DNA of 64,000 nucleotides, from contig CAVXLG010000006.1 of the NCBI GenBank assembly GCA_963762615.1, positions 124,001 through 188,000 on the forward strand. Reading direction: 5' to 3'. Source of the DNA: PALSA-505 sp963762615. Lineage in GTDB: Bacteria; Actinomycetota; Actinomycetes; Streptosporangiales; Streptosporangiaceae. Made by a program: the position numbers and the translations under genes. Under the pieces are notes generated by a model. It was not told the DNA's origin, did not search any database, and worked only from the letters and a program-made list of their open reading frames with translations. Each line of letters begins with the position of its first letter. Within the stretch, counting starts at the first letter, position 1. Positions 45,597-54,323 of this stretch are shown here, piece after piece.

Positions 45597-46544
45597 CTAT
45601 TCCCGGCGCAGCACGTCGAGCGCGTGTTCCAGGTCAGCCGGGTACCCACTATGGAACTCGGCCCTGCTGCCGTCGCCGGGGTGCGCGAAGGCCAGGCTGA
45701 CCGCGTGCAGCCACTGCCTGGTCAGGCCGAGCCGCGCGGCCAGCACCGGGTCGGCTCCGTAGAGCAGATCTCCCGCGCACGGGTGCCTGATCGCCGCCAT
45801 GTGGACCCGGATCTGGTGCGTGCGCCCGGTCTCCAAGACGATCCCGGTCAGGCTGGCGCCGCGGAAGGCCTCGATCGTGTCGTAGTGCGTGACGCTCGGC
45901 CTGCCGTCGGCCAGCACGGCGAACCTGCCGTCACCGGAGGGATGCCGGCCGATCGGCGCGTCCACCGTGCCGCGCAGCGGGTCGGGGTGCCCCTGCACCA
46001 GGGCGTGATAGCGCTTGTCCACCGCACGCTCCCGGAACGCGCGCTTCAGCGTGCTGTAAGCGCGCTCGCTCTTGGCCACGACCATCAGCCCGGTGGTGTT
46101 CGCGTCCAGCCGGTGCACGATGCCCTGGCGTTCGGCGGCACCGCTGGTGGCGACCGTGTGGCCGGTGGCGAGCAGGCCGCCGAGGACGGTCGGCCCAGTC
46201 CAGCCGGGCGTCGGATGCGCGGCCACTCCGGCCGGCTTGTCCACGACGAGGATGTCGGCGTCCTCATAGACCACCGTGAGGCCGGGGACCGCGGCCGCCT
46301 GCCCGGCGCTGCCCGGCGCGCCGGCGGTCGGCGGTGCGGGCAGCGTCACGTCCAGCCACGCACCCGCCTCCACGCGATGCGACTTAGCGGCGGGCTGCCC
46401 GCTGACGAGCACCTGGCCGGCCGCGACCAGATCCGCGGCCTTCGCCCGGGACAGCCCGAACATGCGGGCCAGCGCCGCGTCAAGCCGCTCGCCGTCCAGG
46501 CCGTCGGGGACGGGCACGTGCCGCTGATCCTCAGCTGCTGTCAC
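45597..46544 (-). CDS. rluD: RluA/RluD-family pseudouridine synthase
   Basis: Isomerises uridines in rRNA, 315 residues. N-terminal S4 RNA-binding domain (ERLDAALARMFGLSRAKAADLVAAG), catalytic Asp in GIVHRLDANTTGLMVVAK, LETGRTHQIRVHMAAIRHPCAGD and WLHAVSLAFAHP. GTG at 46542-46544. It follows lspA on the same strand, the usual actinobacterial order; a duplicated 38-bp stretch lies between them. Confidence 0.93.
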   Translation of the reverse strand: MTAAEDQRHVPVPDGLDGERLDAALARMFGLSRAKAADLVAAGQVLVSGQPAAKSHRVEAGAWLDVTLPAPPTAGAPGSAGQAAAVPGLTVVYEDADILVVDKPAGVAAHPTPGWTGPTVLGGLLATGHTVATSGAAERQGIVHRLDANTTGLMVVAKSERAYSTLKRAFRERAVDKRYHALVQGHPDPLRGTVDAPIGRHPSGDGRFAVLADGRPSVTHYDTIEAFRGASLTGIVLETGRTHQIRVHMAAIRHPCAGDLLYGADPVLAARLGLTRQWLHAVSLAFAHPGDGSRAEFHSGYPADLEHALDVLRRE

Positions 46545-46711
46545 CCTGCCTAGTCTGCCCGGTGCGGCCGGCTGGCCCGGCCCATGACGCCGATACCGAA
46601 CTGCCGTCTCCCGCGCAGCCTGCGTCGTCCGCCCCGGCCCTTGACGCCGATACCGGGCTGCCGTCCCCGGCAGCCTGCCTAGTCTGCCCGGTGCGGCCGG
46701 CTGGCCCGGCC
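46545..46711. repeat. direct repeat at the lspA 3' end
   Basis: A 38-bp sequence (begins CCTGCCTAGTCTGCC) occurs exactly at 46545-46582 and again at 46674-46711; the second copy contains the last codons and stop of lspA. Between them TGACGCCGATACCG is also present twice. It looks like a local duplication of the lspA terminus into the gap before rluD. Confidence 0.9.
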
Positions 46712-47317
46712 GGCGTGGTCGGGTGAGCCGGACTGGTCAGGCGGCGTTGCCCGGCCGCTCCGGTCCACGGTGCCGTCCATCCGCAGGCCGAGGACGGCCA
46801 GCAGGACCGCGAGCACCCCGCCGCAGACGATCGCGGAGTCTGCCAGGTTGAACACCGGCCAGTGCGGCAGCTGTATCCAGTCCACCACGTCGCCGCGCAT
46901 CGGCCCCGGCGCGCGGAAGATCCGGTCTGCGAGGTTGCCGGTGGCGCCGCCGAGGAGCAGGCCGAGAGTGATCGCCCAGGGCGTGCTGCGCAGCCGCCGC
47001 GCGGTGCGCAGGATGAAGATGATCACGCCGACCGCGATGGCGGTGAACACCACCGTCAGCGAGGTCCCGATGCTGAACGCCGCCCCGCTGTTGCGGATCA
47101 GCCGGAGCGTGAGCAGCCCGCCGAGTAGCCGGATCGGCGGGTGGTGTGACAGCCGGGCGACAACGACGGCCTTGCTGATCACGTCGGCGGCCAGCACGAA
47201 CAGGGCGACGCCGATCAGGACCGCGACCTGAAACCGGCTGGACCGCGGCGCCCGGGAAGCCGCTTCGCCGGCCGGCTCTGCCGCCGGGCCTTCCTGCCGC
47301 GGGTCAGCGTCTGTCAT
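46679..47317 (-). CDS. lspA: lipoprotein signal peptidase
   Basis: Cuts the signal peptide of lipidated prolipoproteins in the membrane, 212 residues. Four helices (FQVAVLIGVALFVLAADVIS first) and both catalytic aspartates in GNLADRIF and FNLADSAIVCGG; RNSGAAFSIG is also typical. The N-terminal ~30 residues and the C-terminal ~35 (Ser/Pro/Arg-rich) are extra and probably disordered. ATG at 47315-47317, 7 bp after traR; translation is probably coupled. Confidence 0.95.
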   Translation of the reverse strand: MTDADPRQEGPAAEPAGEAASRAPRSSRFQVAVLIGVALFVLAADVISKAVVVARLSHHPPIRLLGGLLTLRLIRNSGAAFSIGTSLTVVFTAIAVGVIIFILRTARRLRSTPWAITLGLLLGGATGNLADRIFRAPGPMRGDVVDWIQLPHWPVFNLADSAIVCGGVLAVLLAVLGLRMDGTVDRSGRATPPDQSGSPDHAGRASRPHRAD

Positions 47318-47324
47318 CGGCAGG

Positions 47325-47744
47325 TCAGCGCCGCTCTTCGCGCTGCTTGCACGCCACGCAGAGGGTGGCGCGAGGGAATGCCTGCAGGCGCGCCTTCCCG
47401 ATGGCTTCGCCGCATGACTCGCAGATTCCGTACGTGCCGGACAGGATCCTGGCCAGCGCGCGCTCGTTCTGCGCGAGAAGCTCACGGGAGTTGTGAGTGA
47501 GGGCCAGCTCGTGCTCGCGCTGGTACGTCTTCGCCCCCGCGTCGGCCGGGTCGTCGCCGGCGTCGGCGACCGCATCACCCATCCGGTCGGCGATCTCGGA
47601 TTCTGCCTTGGAGATCTCCGCGCGCAGCTCGATGATCTCGGACTCGAGTTCCTGCCGGAGCTCGTTGAGCTCGGTCTCGGTCCAGCGCTTCTCGCCAGAC
47701 CGGACCGGGAGTGCGGCGGCGCCGGAACGGGTGGCTGCGGCCAT
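47325..47744 (-). CDS. TraR/DksA-family zinc-finger protein
   Basis: 139 residues. A coiled coil (WTETELNELRQELESEIIEL, EISKAESEIADRMGD) is followed by the four-Cys finger CESCGEAIGKARLQAFPRAT ... CVAC near the C-terminus. Such proteins enter the secondary channel of RNA polymerase; actinobacterial members replace DksA only in part. The coiled-coil tip reads GDAVADAGDDPADAGAK, lacking a clear DxxDxA in the usual place, although the DDPADA stretch could serve. ATG at 47742-47744 with GGGAGG upstream. Confidence 0.92.
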   Translation of the reverse strand: MAAATRSGAAALPVRSGEKRWTETELNELRQELESEIIELRAEISKAESEIADRMGDAVADAGDDPADAGAKTYQREHELALTHNSRELLAQNERALARILSGTYGICESCGEAIGKARLQAFPRATLCVACKQREERR

Positions 47745-47927
47745 CTCAGACCTCCCTCGGCGCCGGAATTCTGGTGATCTTGAAACTGACCAGTCACCGG
47801 AGGATAAGTCGCGATGGCGACCATCCGCAAACGCGGATAGCACCGACCGCTCAGCCCGGCGCCGGCCGCGGCCTGGACTGGCAGGCCGAACTAACTGCCG
47901 GACCGGCCGGGCGGGCCGGCCGGGCCG

Positions 47928-48581
47928 CTAACTCGCCGCGATGGTCAGCGAGAGGTTGTCGGCATAGCCGTCGTTGTAGGTGCCTTGCTTGCGGGTCATC
48001 TTCATGGTCACCACCGCCTTGACCGAGCCGGCCGGCACCGCTCCGGTCGTCACCCGCTGCAGCAGCCCGGTGGCGTCCTTGCGCTGGGCCGGGGTGACCG
48101 GCCCGATGACGACGCTGCCTAGCTTGGCTCCGGTGGAACTCTTCCAGACGACCGTCACCGTGGCGTGATCACTCTCGTTCTCGAAGCCGCCAAGCCACCC
48201 CTTCAGCGTGAAGGTCGCGCCCGACGCGATGATCCCCGTGTAAGCGGAGAGACTGTCGGTCTGGGTGGCGGACGCCGCGCTGCTGGCCGGGCCGCCGGCG
48301 AAGAAGTTGGCACCCCGGTTCGGCGGACCGGGATCGGTTGCGGCCGGAAAGCCGCCGCCGGCGCCGTACTGGACCGCGGTGAACGTGCCGCCGGCCGGGA
48401 CCGTCCAGTGCGGCACCGGCACGGTACTGCCGTCGGCCGAGCCAGGCCCGGCTTCCGCGCCGGGGTTCTTGATGATGTTCGCGGGCGCCGCGGTGGCCGC
48501 GGACACGGCCCCGGGCCAGGCCAGCACGGCGGTCGAGACCGCCGACAACACCATGACGGGCACACGCCAAGATCGCCGCAT
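47928..48581 (-). CDS. secreted protein with a carbohydrate-binding-like fold
   Basis: 217 residues. Start MRRSWRVPVMVLSAVSTAVL is a Sec signal peptide with cleavage expected after AVSAATA. The mature part begins NIIKNPGAEAGPG and contains PVPHWTVPAGGTFTAVQYGA, FENESDHATVTVVWKSSTGA and ADNLSLTIAAS, a pattern seen in beta-sandwich modules related to CBM4/9 or DUF642; ligand unknown. ATG at 48579-48581, with a purine run GGGGGGA upstream. An earlier ATG at 48617 is less likely. It sits alone between traR and ileS. Confidence 0.75.
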   Translation of the reverse strand: MRRSWRVPVMVLSAVSTAVLAWPGAVSAATAAPANIIKNPGAEAGPGSADGSTVPVPHWTVPAGGTFTAVQYGAGGGFPAATDPGPPNRGANFFAGGPASSAASATQTDSLSAYTGIIASGATFTLKGWLGGFENESDHATVTVVWKSSTGAKLGSVVIGPVTPAQRKDATGLLQRVTTGAVPAGSVKAVVTMKMTRKQGTYNDGYADNLSLTIAAS

Positions 48582-48749
48582 CGCTGGTCCCCCCGCTTCC
48601 GGCCGTCCGTTGGTCAAGTGAGCGTAAAGCGGGGCATTGCGGACGTCAAGCCCCCGCTGGCCAGCGGCTCCGGGTGATGATGGACAGGAATCCGTTCAGA
48701 GCCTGCCCGGCGATCGGCTATCGTGGCAGTCTGCACGGCACAGATGGGG

Positions 48750-49061
48750 ACAGCTGCCGCTGACCGCGGCCAGGAGCGACCCGGGGAGGGTGCGAGCCCG
48801 GGGGCAGGCCCAGCGACCAGATCACCCCGGAGCCGCCGGAAGAACGGCCGGCCGGCACCCGCCCGGCGGGGCTGGCCCGTGCTAGCTGGCACCCCGGCCA
48901 GCGGGCACGCCGCCAAGTAGAACCGGCCGCAGCACCAAACGGAGAGGTCCGGGCAGCCGCGCCCGCCGCAACGGCGGGCCGGGTGTGCGGTCAAGGAGGG
49001 TGGTACCGCGGGGCGGCCGCAGGCTCGCCTCGTCCCTTCGCGGCAGGCGACTTGCGGAAGG
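48750..49061 (+). promoter_or_regulatory. T-box riboswitch of ileS, translational type
   Basis: AGCGACCCGGGGAGGGTG and GCGAGCCCGGGG (48775-48803) form a short Stem I; ATC followed by A at 48820-48823 is in the specifier position, matching Ile. The conserved T-box TGGTACCGCG is at 49001-49010. Further on CCTTC (49035-49039) can pair with GAAGG (49057-49061), the ileS ribosome binding site, so control is by translation, as known for ileS in actinobacteria. There is no terminator run of T. The first 170 bp of this 490-bp gap hold nothing recognisable apart from promoter candidates that I cannot distinguish. Confidence 0.9.
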
Positions 49062-49072
49062 CCACTCTCATC

Positions 49073-52000
49073 ATGCAGCACCCAGACGACGCCGCGGGCG
49101 GGCGGCACTTCCCCGCGCTGCCCGCCCGGCCGGACCTGCCCGCCCTCGAGCACGAGATGCTGGCGCGCTGGCGGGAGGGCAAGGCCTTCGAGCGCTCGCT
49201 CGAGCAAACGTCCGGCGGCCCGCAGTGGACGTTCTACGAGGGGCCGCCGACCGCGAACGGCACGCCGGGCGTGCACCACGTCGAGGCCCGGGTGTTCAAG
49301 GATGTCTTCCTCCGGTTCAAGACCATGCAGGGGTTCCGCGTCCCGCGGCGGGCCGGCTGGGACTGCCACGGCCTGCCGGTCGAGGTCGCCGTGGAGAAGG
49401 AACTCGGGATCTCCGGCAAGCAGGACATCGAGGCCTACGGGATCCCCGAGTTCAACGCGCGCTGCCGCGAGTCGGTGCAGCGGTACGTGGGCGCGTTCGA
49501 GGAACTGACCGAGCGGATGGGCTATTGGATCGACATGTCCAGGGCGTACTGGACGATGGATCCCAGCTACATCGAGTCGGTCTGGTGGTCGCTCAAGGTC
49601 ATCTTCGACGAGGGCCTGCTGGTGCAGGACTACCGGATCAGCCCGTACTGCCCGCGCTGCGGCACGCCGCTGTCCGACCACGAGCTGGGCCAGCCGGACG
49701 TGTACCAGAGCGTGGGCGACCCTTCGGTGACGGTCAGGTTCCCGCTGCTGACGCTGCCCGAGGGCGCTGACCCGGCGCTGGCGGGCGCGGATCTCCTGGT
49801 ATGGACCACCACGCCGTGGACGCTGGTGTCCAACACGGCGGTGGCCGTGCACCCGGACGAGCCTTACGTGGTGGCCCGCCGGGCCAGCGACGGCAACCGG
49901 GTGGTGGTCGCCGAGCAGCTGGTGCCGCGCGTGCTCGGCGACGGATGGGACGTGGTCGCCCGGTTCCCGGGAGCGAGCCTGGCCGGTGCTACCTACCGGC
50001 CGCCGTTCGGGTTCATCGACATTCCTGACGCGCACATCGTGGTCACCGGGGACTTCGTGACTACCGAAGACGGGACCGGCCTGGTGCACTTGGCGCCGGC
50101 ATTCGGGCCGGACGACATGGAGACCGGCCGCAGGCACGGCCTGCCCGTGGTCAACCCGATCCGGCCGGACGGGCACTTCGACGCATCGGTCCCGCTGGTG
50201 GGCGGGCTGTTCTTCAAGGACGCGGACCCGCTGCTGGTGACCGACCTGGCCGAGCGGGGGGTGCTGTTCAGTTCCGAGACTCACCAGCACAGCTACCCGC
50301 ACTGCTGGCGCTGCGGGACGCCGCTGATCTACTACGCGGTGCCGTCCTGGTACATCCGCACTACGCAGGTCAAGGACGCCCTGCTCGCGGAGAACGAGCG
50401 GACCAACTGGCAGCCGCCCACGATCAAGCACGGCCGTTACGGCGAGTGGCTGCGCAACAACGTGGACTGGGCGCTGTCCCGGACCAGGTACTGGGGGACC
50501 CCGCTGCCGCTGTGGACGTGCGCCGACGATCATGTCACCTGCGTCGGCTCGCTGGCCGAGCTGTCCAAGCTGGCCGGCCGCGACCTGTCCGCCCTCGACC
50601 CGCACCGGCCGCAGGTGGACGAGGTGACGATCCGCTGCCCGGACTGCGGCCAGCCCGCGCGCCGGGTACCGGACGTGATCGACGCCTGGTACGACTCGGG
50701 CTCGATGCCGTTCGCCCAGCACGGCGCGCCGCTGCGGAACGAGGCGGAGTTCGAGAGCTCTTACCCGGCGCAGTTCATCTGCGAGGCGATCGACCAGACC
50801 CGGGGCTGGTTCTACTCGCTGATGGCGATCGGCACGCTGGTCTTCGGCCGGTCCGCGTACGAGAACGTGGTCTGCCTCGGGCTGATCCTGGACAGCGACG
50901 GCGTGAAGATGAGTAAGCACCTGGGCAACGTGATCGAGCCGATCCCGCTGATGGACGAGCACGGGGCCGACGCGCTGCGCTGGTTCTTCACCTCGGCCGG
51001 GTCGCCGTGGTCGGCGCGCAGGCTCGGGCACGGGATCCTCGAGGAGATCGTCAGGAAGCTGCTGCTCACCGTGTGGAACACGGTGTCGTTCTTCGTGCTC
51101 TACGCGAACGCGACCGGAGCGCAAGGCGGCGCGGACTGGCTGAGCGCGGCCCCGCCGCCGCGCGCCCGGCCGCTGCTGGACCGGTGGATCCTGAGCGAGC
51201 TGCACGCGCTGACCGCGGACGTGACCAGCGCACTGGAGGGGTTCGACACCGCCGACGCGGGGCGCAGGCTCGCCGCCTTCATCGATGACCTGTCCAACTG
51301 GTACGTGCGCCGGTCGCGCCGCCGGTTCTGGGAGGGACCGGGCACACCCGGGGGCGCGGCGGCGTTCGCCACGCTGTTTGACTGCCTGCGGACGCTGGTC
51401 CGGCTGCTGGCCCCGTTCATTCCGTTCCTCACCGACTACGTGTGGGGAGTGCTGAGCGGGCCCGACGACCCGGACTCGGTGCACCTGGCCGGCTGGCCGG
51501 CCGCCGACCCGTCGCTGGTGGACGGGCAGCTGTCCGCGGACATGGCGCTGGTGCGCCGGCTCGTGGAGCTGGGCCGCTCGGCGCGGGCGGCGGCGTCAGT
51601 GCGGACCCGCCAGCCGCTGGGCCGCGGGCTGGTCAGCGCGCCGGGCTTCGCCGGGCTGCCCGCCGAGCTGATCGACCTGGTCACGGAGGAGCTGAACGTG
51701 CGGGCGATGGACACGCTCGCCGCCGACGCCGGCGATCTTGTCGATCACACGGTGAAGCCGAACTTCCGCGCGCTCGGGAAGCGGTTCGGAAAGTCCACGC
51801 CCGCCGTCGCGGCCGCGATCACCGCGGCCGATCCGGCGTGGCTGGCCGAGGAGATGACTTCGGCCGGAACGGCTCCGGTTACCGTGGACGGCGAGACGGT
51901 GGTGCTGCAGCCGGACGACGTGATCGTCACGCAGACCCCCAGGTCGGGATGGGCGGTCGCCAGCGACGCCGGGGAGACCGTCGCGCTCGAGGTGACCATA

Positions 52001-52363
52001 ACGCCGGAGTTGCGGCGCGAGGGCCTGGCCCGCGAGTTCGTCCGGCTGGTCCAGGACGAGCGCAAGAACGCGGGCCTGGACGTCAGCGACCGGATATCGC
52101 TGTGGTGGGAGACCGCCGACGCGGAGCTCGCCGAGGCGCTCTCCGAGTACGGCCCGATGATCGCCGGCGAGGTGCTGGCGGTGAACAACGCCCAGGGCCG
52201 CCCGGAGGACGGCGCGGCCGGGCCGGAAGACGGCTCGGCCGGGCCGGAAGACGGCACGGCTGGACGAGGAGACGGCACGGCCGGGCGAGGAGACGGCGCC
52301 GCGGTGACCCGGGAGCACGCCAACGCCGGACTCGGGCTGACCTTCTGGCTGAGACGCGCCTGA
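49073..52363 (+). CDS. ileS: isoleucyl-tRNA synthetase
   Basis: Class Ia synthetase, 1096 residues. HIGH-type motif in PTANGTPGVHHVEARVFKD, GWDCHGLPVEVAVEKELG, editing domain (TTTPWTLVSNTAVAVHP, GTGLVHLAPAFGPDD), KMSKS as VKMSKHLGN and the DALRWFFTS anticodon-domain entry. Sequence features place it in the eukaryote-like IleRS2 group common in actinobacteria, which is naturally more resistant to mupirocin. Just before the C-terminus are five 7-residue repeats (EDGAAGP type, about 52201-52302) not expected in the family. ATG at 49073 with GGAAGG 11 nt upstream, held by the T-box. Confidence 0.97.
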   Translation: MQHPDDAAGGRHFPALPARPDLPALEHEMLARWREGKAFERSLEQTSGGPQWTFYEGPPTANGTPGVHHVEARVFKDVFLRFKTMQGFRVPRRAGWDCHGLPVEVAVEKELGISGKQDIEAYGIPEFNARCRESVQRYVGAFEELTERMGYWIDMSRAYWTMDPSYIESVWWSLKVIFDEGLLVQDYRISPYCPRCGTPLSDHELGQPDVYQSVGDPSVTVRFPLLTLPEGADPALAGADLLVWTTTPWTLVSNTAVAVHPDEPYVVARRASDGNRVVVAEQLVPRVLGDGWDVVARFPGASLAGATYRPPFGFIDIPDAHIVVTGDFVTTEDGTGLVHLAPAFGPDDMETGRRHGLPVVNPIRPDGHFDASVPLVGGLFFKDADPLLVTDLAERGVLFSSETHQHSYPHCWRCGTPLIYYAVPSWYIRTTQVKDALLAENERTNWQPPTIKHGRYGEWLRNNVDWALSRTRYWGTPLPLWTCADDHVTCVGSLAELSKLAGRDLSALDPHRPQVDEVTIRCPDCGQPARRVPDVIDAWYDSGSMPFAQHGAPLRNEAEFESSYPAQFICEAIDQTRGWFYSLMAIGTLVFGRSAYENVVCLGLILDSDGVKMSKHLGNVIEPIPLMDEHGADALRWFFTSAGSPWSARRLGHGILEEIVRKLLLTVWNTVSFFVLYANATGAQGGADWLSAAPPPRARPLLDRWILSELHALTADVTSALEGFDTADAGRRLAAFIDDLSNWYVRRSRRRFWEGPGTPGGAAAFATLFDCLRTLVRLLAPFIPFLTDYVWGVLSGPDDPDSVHLAGWPAADPSLVDGQLSADMALVRRLVELGRSARAAASVRTRQPLGRGLVSAPGFAGLPAELIDLVTEELNVRAMDTLAADAGDLVDHTVKPNFRALGKRFGKSTPAVAAAITAADPAWLAEEMTSAGTAPVTVDGETVVLQPDDVIVTQTPRSGWAVASDAGETVALEVTITPELRREGLAREFVRLVQDERKNAGLDVSDRISLWWETADAELAEALSEYGPMIAGEVLAVNNAQGRPEDGAAGPEDGSAGPEDGTAGRGDGTAGRGDGAAVTREHANAGLGLTFWLRRA

Positions 52364-52431
52364 TCTGCCTGTATTTGGCGGTTCGCCCCGGAGGCTGGCT
52401 CCCTCCGGTCCGCGCGGGGCCCGGCGGAGGG

Positions 52432-54287
52432 TCAGCCCTCGGCGTATCCCCCGGCTCCGCCCAGCGGCTTGTCCGGCTGGCACGCGCGGCACGGCACGCA
52501 GCCCGCTGCCTCCGCCGCGACCTGGCTCACCCTCTGTATGTCGTCCGCACCCAGGAACCGGATGAGAATGCACTCAGGAAGGTGGTAGCGCGGGACCCCC
52601 GGGACCACGACCATTTGAACGGTTCCCGGCCCGGGCTGTTCGGTCCGCGGTGATCCAGCTGCTGGCGGGCGGACCGGGAGCGGGCCGGCCGACGCTGGCC
52701 CGGCGGAGACAGGCGTGAAGGCCTGCGTTCGGGGATCCCCCGCGCCCGGGAGTGCGGTAACGACGGGAGGGGCCGGCATGTACGAGCCGGGCGTCCCGTT
52801 CGGATCTGACGACGTATCCGAGCCGTCCGGATTCTGACGGCGCACCTGAGCCGTCCGGATTCTGACGGCGTGCCCGAGCCGTCCGGATCTGACGGCGCAC
52901 CTGAGCCGTCCGGATCTGATGGCGTGCCCGAAGCCGGTGGCGTGCCGGGGGCTGACGCTGTACCCGAGCCTGACTGCGGGTCCGAGCCTGACTGTGGGTC
53001 CGAGGCGGAGGGCGTGCCGGGGGCCGAAGGCATGTCCAGGGCTGGCGACGCATCCGGGCGGGCCGGCGTCTGCAGCGCAGGCGTGCCGGACGGGCCGGCC
53101 GGTTCCGCGGCGGCGGTCTCGGGCCCGGCGTCGGCGCGGTCAGCAGCCGGCGTGACGTTCGCCGCAGAGGTGCCCGCGGCGTCCGGCTGCTCCCCGCCAG
53201 ACGTGCCGATCCCGCCGGTGACCAGGTCCCCGCCAGACGTGCTCATCCCGCCGGTGACCGGGTCCCCGTCCGGCGCGCCGGATTTGCCCGGCGTGTCCGC
53301 CTCGACGGCTGCCGCCTCGCCGACCGCGATGCTTTCGGCCCGCGCCGGATACGCGTCGTCCGTCGCACCCGCCTCATCGCGCGCCCAATCCTCATCAACC
53401 GCCGTGTCTTCGGCCCTCGCGCCCTCGGCGGGCGCCGCCACCCCGCCGGCCTCCGGATCACGGTCGGCCTCGTTGCCCCCGCGTGCCTGCCCGGCCGTTC
53501 CCCCGTTCGCCGTTTCCCCGGCCGTCGCGCCGTTGGCCGCGGCGTCGTCCGTGTCCGCCGCTACCTGCCCGCTGATCACGGCGGGCGTGGCCGAGCCGCT
53601 ATTCCCCGCGAGGGGGATGCGCTGCGGCAAGTCGCTGCCCTGCGACCAGGTGATTCCCTCCGGCCAGGTGGCGCTGGACCAGCTGCCGTTCTCACCCCAG
53701 TCGGCCAGGCCAGGCTCAGCGGGGCCGGCCACCTCAGCCGCGGGCTCGCCGCTGGCTGCCGGGATGACGAGCCTGGAGTTCCACTGCGCAGGGCTGACGA
53801 GCTCCTGCTCAACGCGCCCCCAGACCTCCTCGGTGGCCGAATCCTTGGTCAGCTTCGGCGCGCGGGTCGCGGTACCGGCCGCGGCAAGCTCGGCGTCCAC
53901 CCGCGCCCACAGGTCATCGGCCGGCGATCCCGCCGATGGCCAGCCGAGCCCCGCCCGGCTCGCCTCGGCCGGGCCCGCAGGAACCAGCGGCGCACTCGCC
54001 ACCGCTGTCCGGTCCCAGAGCGCGCCCGCGCTCGCGGCATAATCGGGGCTCGCCAGCGTCCCGGGATCAGCGGTGGCGCCACGATCGGCCCCTCGCCCAC
54101 CTGCGGCGTCGGCCGCGCTCCTGCCGAAGAACTCATCGCGGCCCGCTATCAGGCCTGCCACGAGCACGACTGCTGCGCACACGCCGACGGCGATCGCGGC
54201 ATAGATCAGCGACAGCTGACCGGTGATCGCACCGGCCAACAGCAGCGCCAGCCCCGCCACGACGAGCGCGGCGCTAAACCGGATCAC
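52432..54287 (-). CDS. Pro/Ser/Ala-rich membrane protein with conserved CxxC tail (two frameshifts)
   Basis: About 617 residues when corrected. Two membrane helices at the N-terminus (FSAALVVAGLALLLAGAITG, then LIYAAIAVGVCAAVVLVAGL), a long low-complexity acidic/Pro region with 27-bp DNA repeats, and a small C-terminal domain: VVVPGVPRYHLPECILIRFL ... EAAGCVPCRACQPDK, which is conserved in actinomycete proteins next to wag31. The Cys residues suggest metal binding. The frame is lost at 52857-52862 and 52829-52834 where GGATTC replaces GGATC in two adjacent repeats; removing both joins repeat region and C-terminal domain. GTG start at 54285-54287. Function unknown. Confidence 0.75.
52800..52930. 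repeat. 27-bp tandem repeats coding SDPDGSGxP
   Basis: About four and a half units of CAGATCCGGACGGCTC type on the minus strand. Two consecutive units are 28 bp because of an extra base (GAATCC for GATCC on the minus strand), which shifts the frame twice. Neighbouring copies with GATCC show the expected form. Confidence 0.85.
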
Positions 54288-54323
54288 GGAAGTTCTTCCC
54301 CGGATGGGCGCCGGGCGCCCTGA

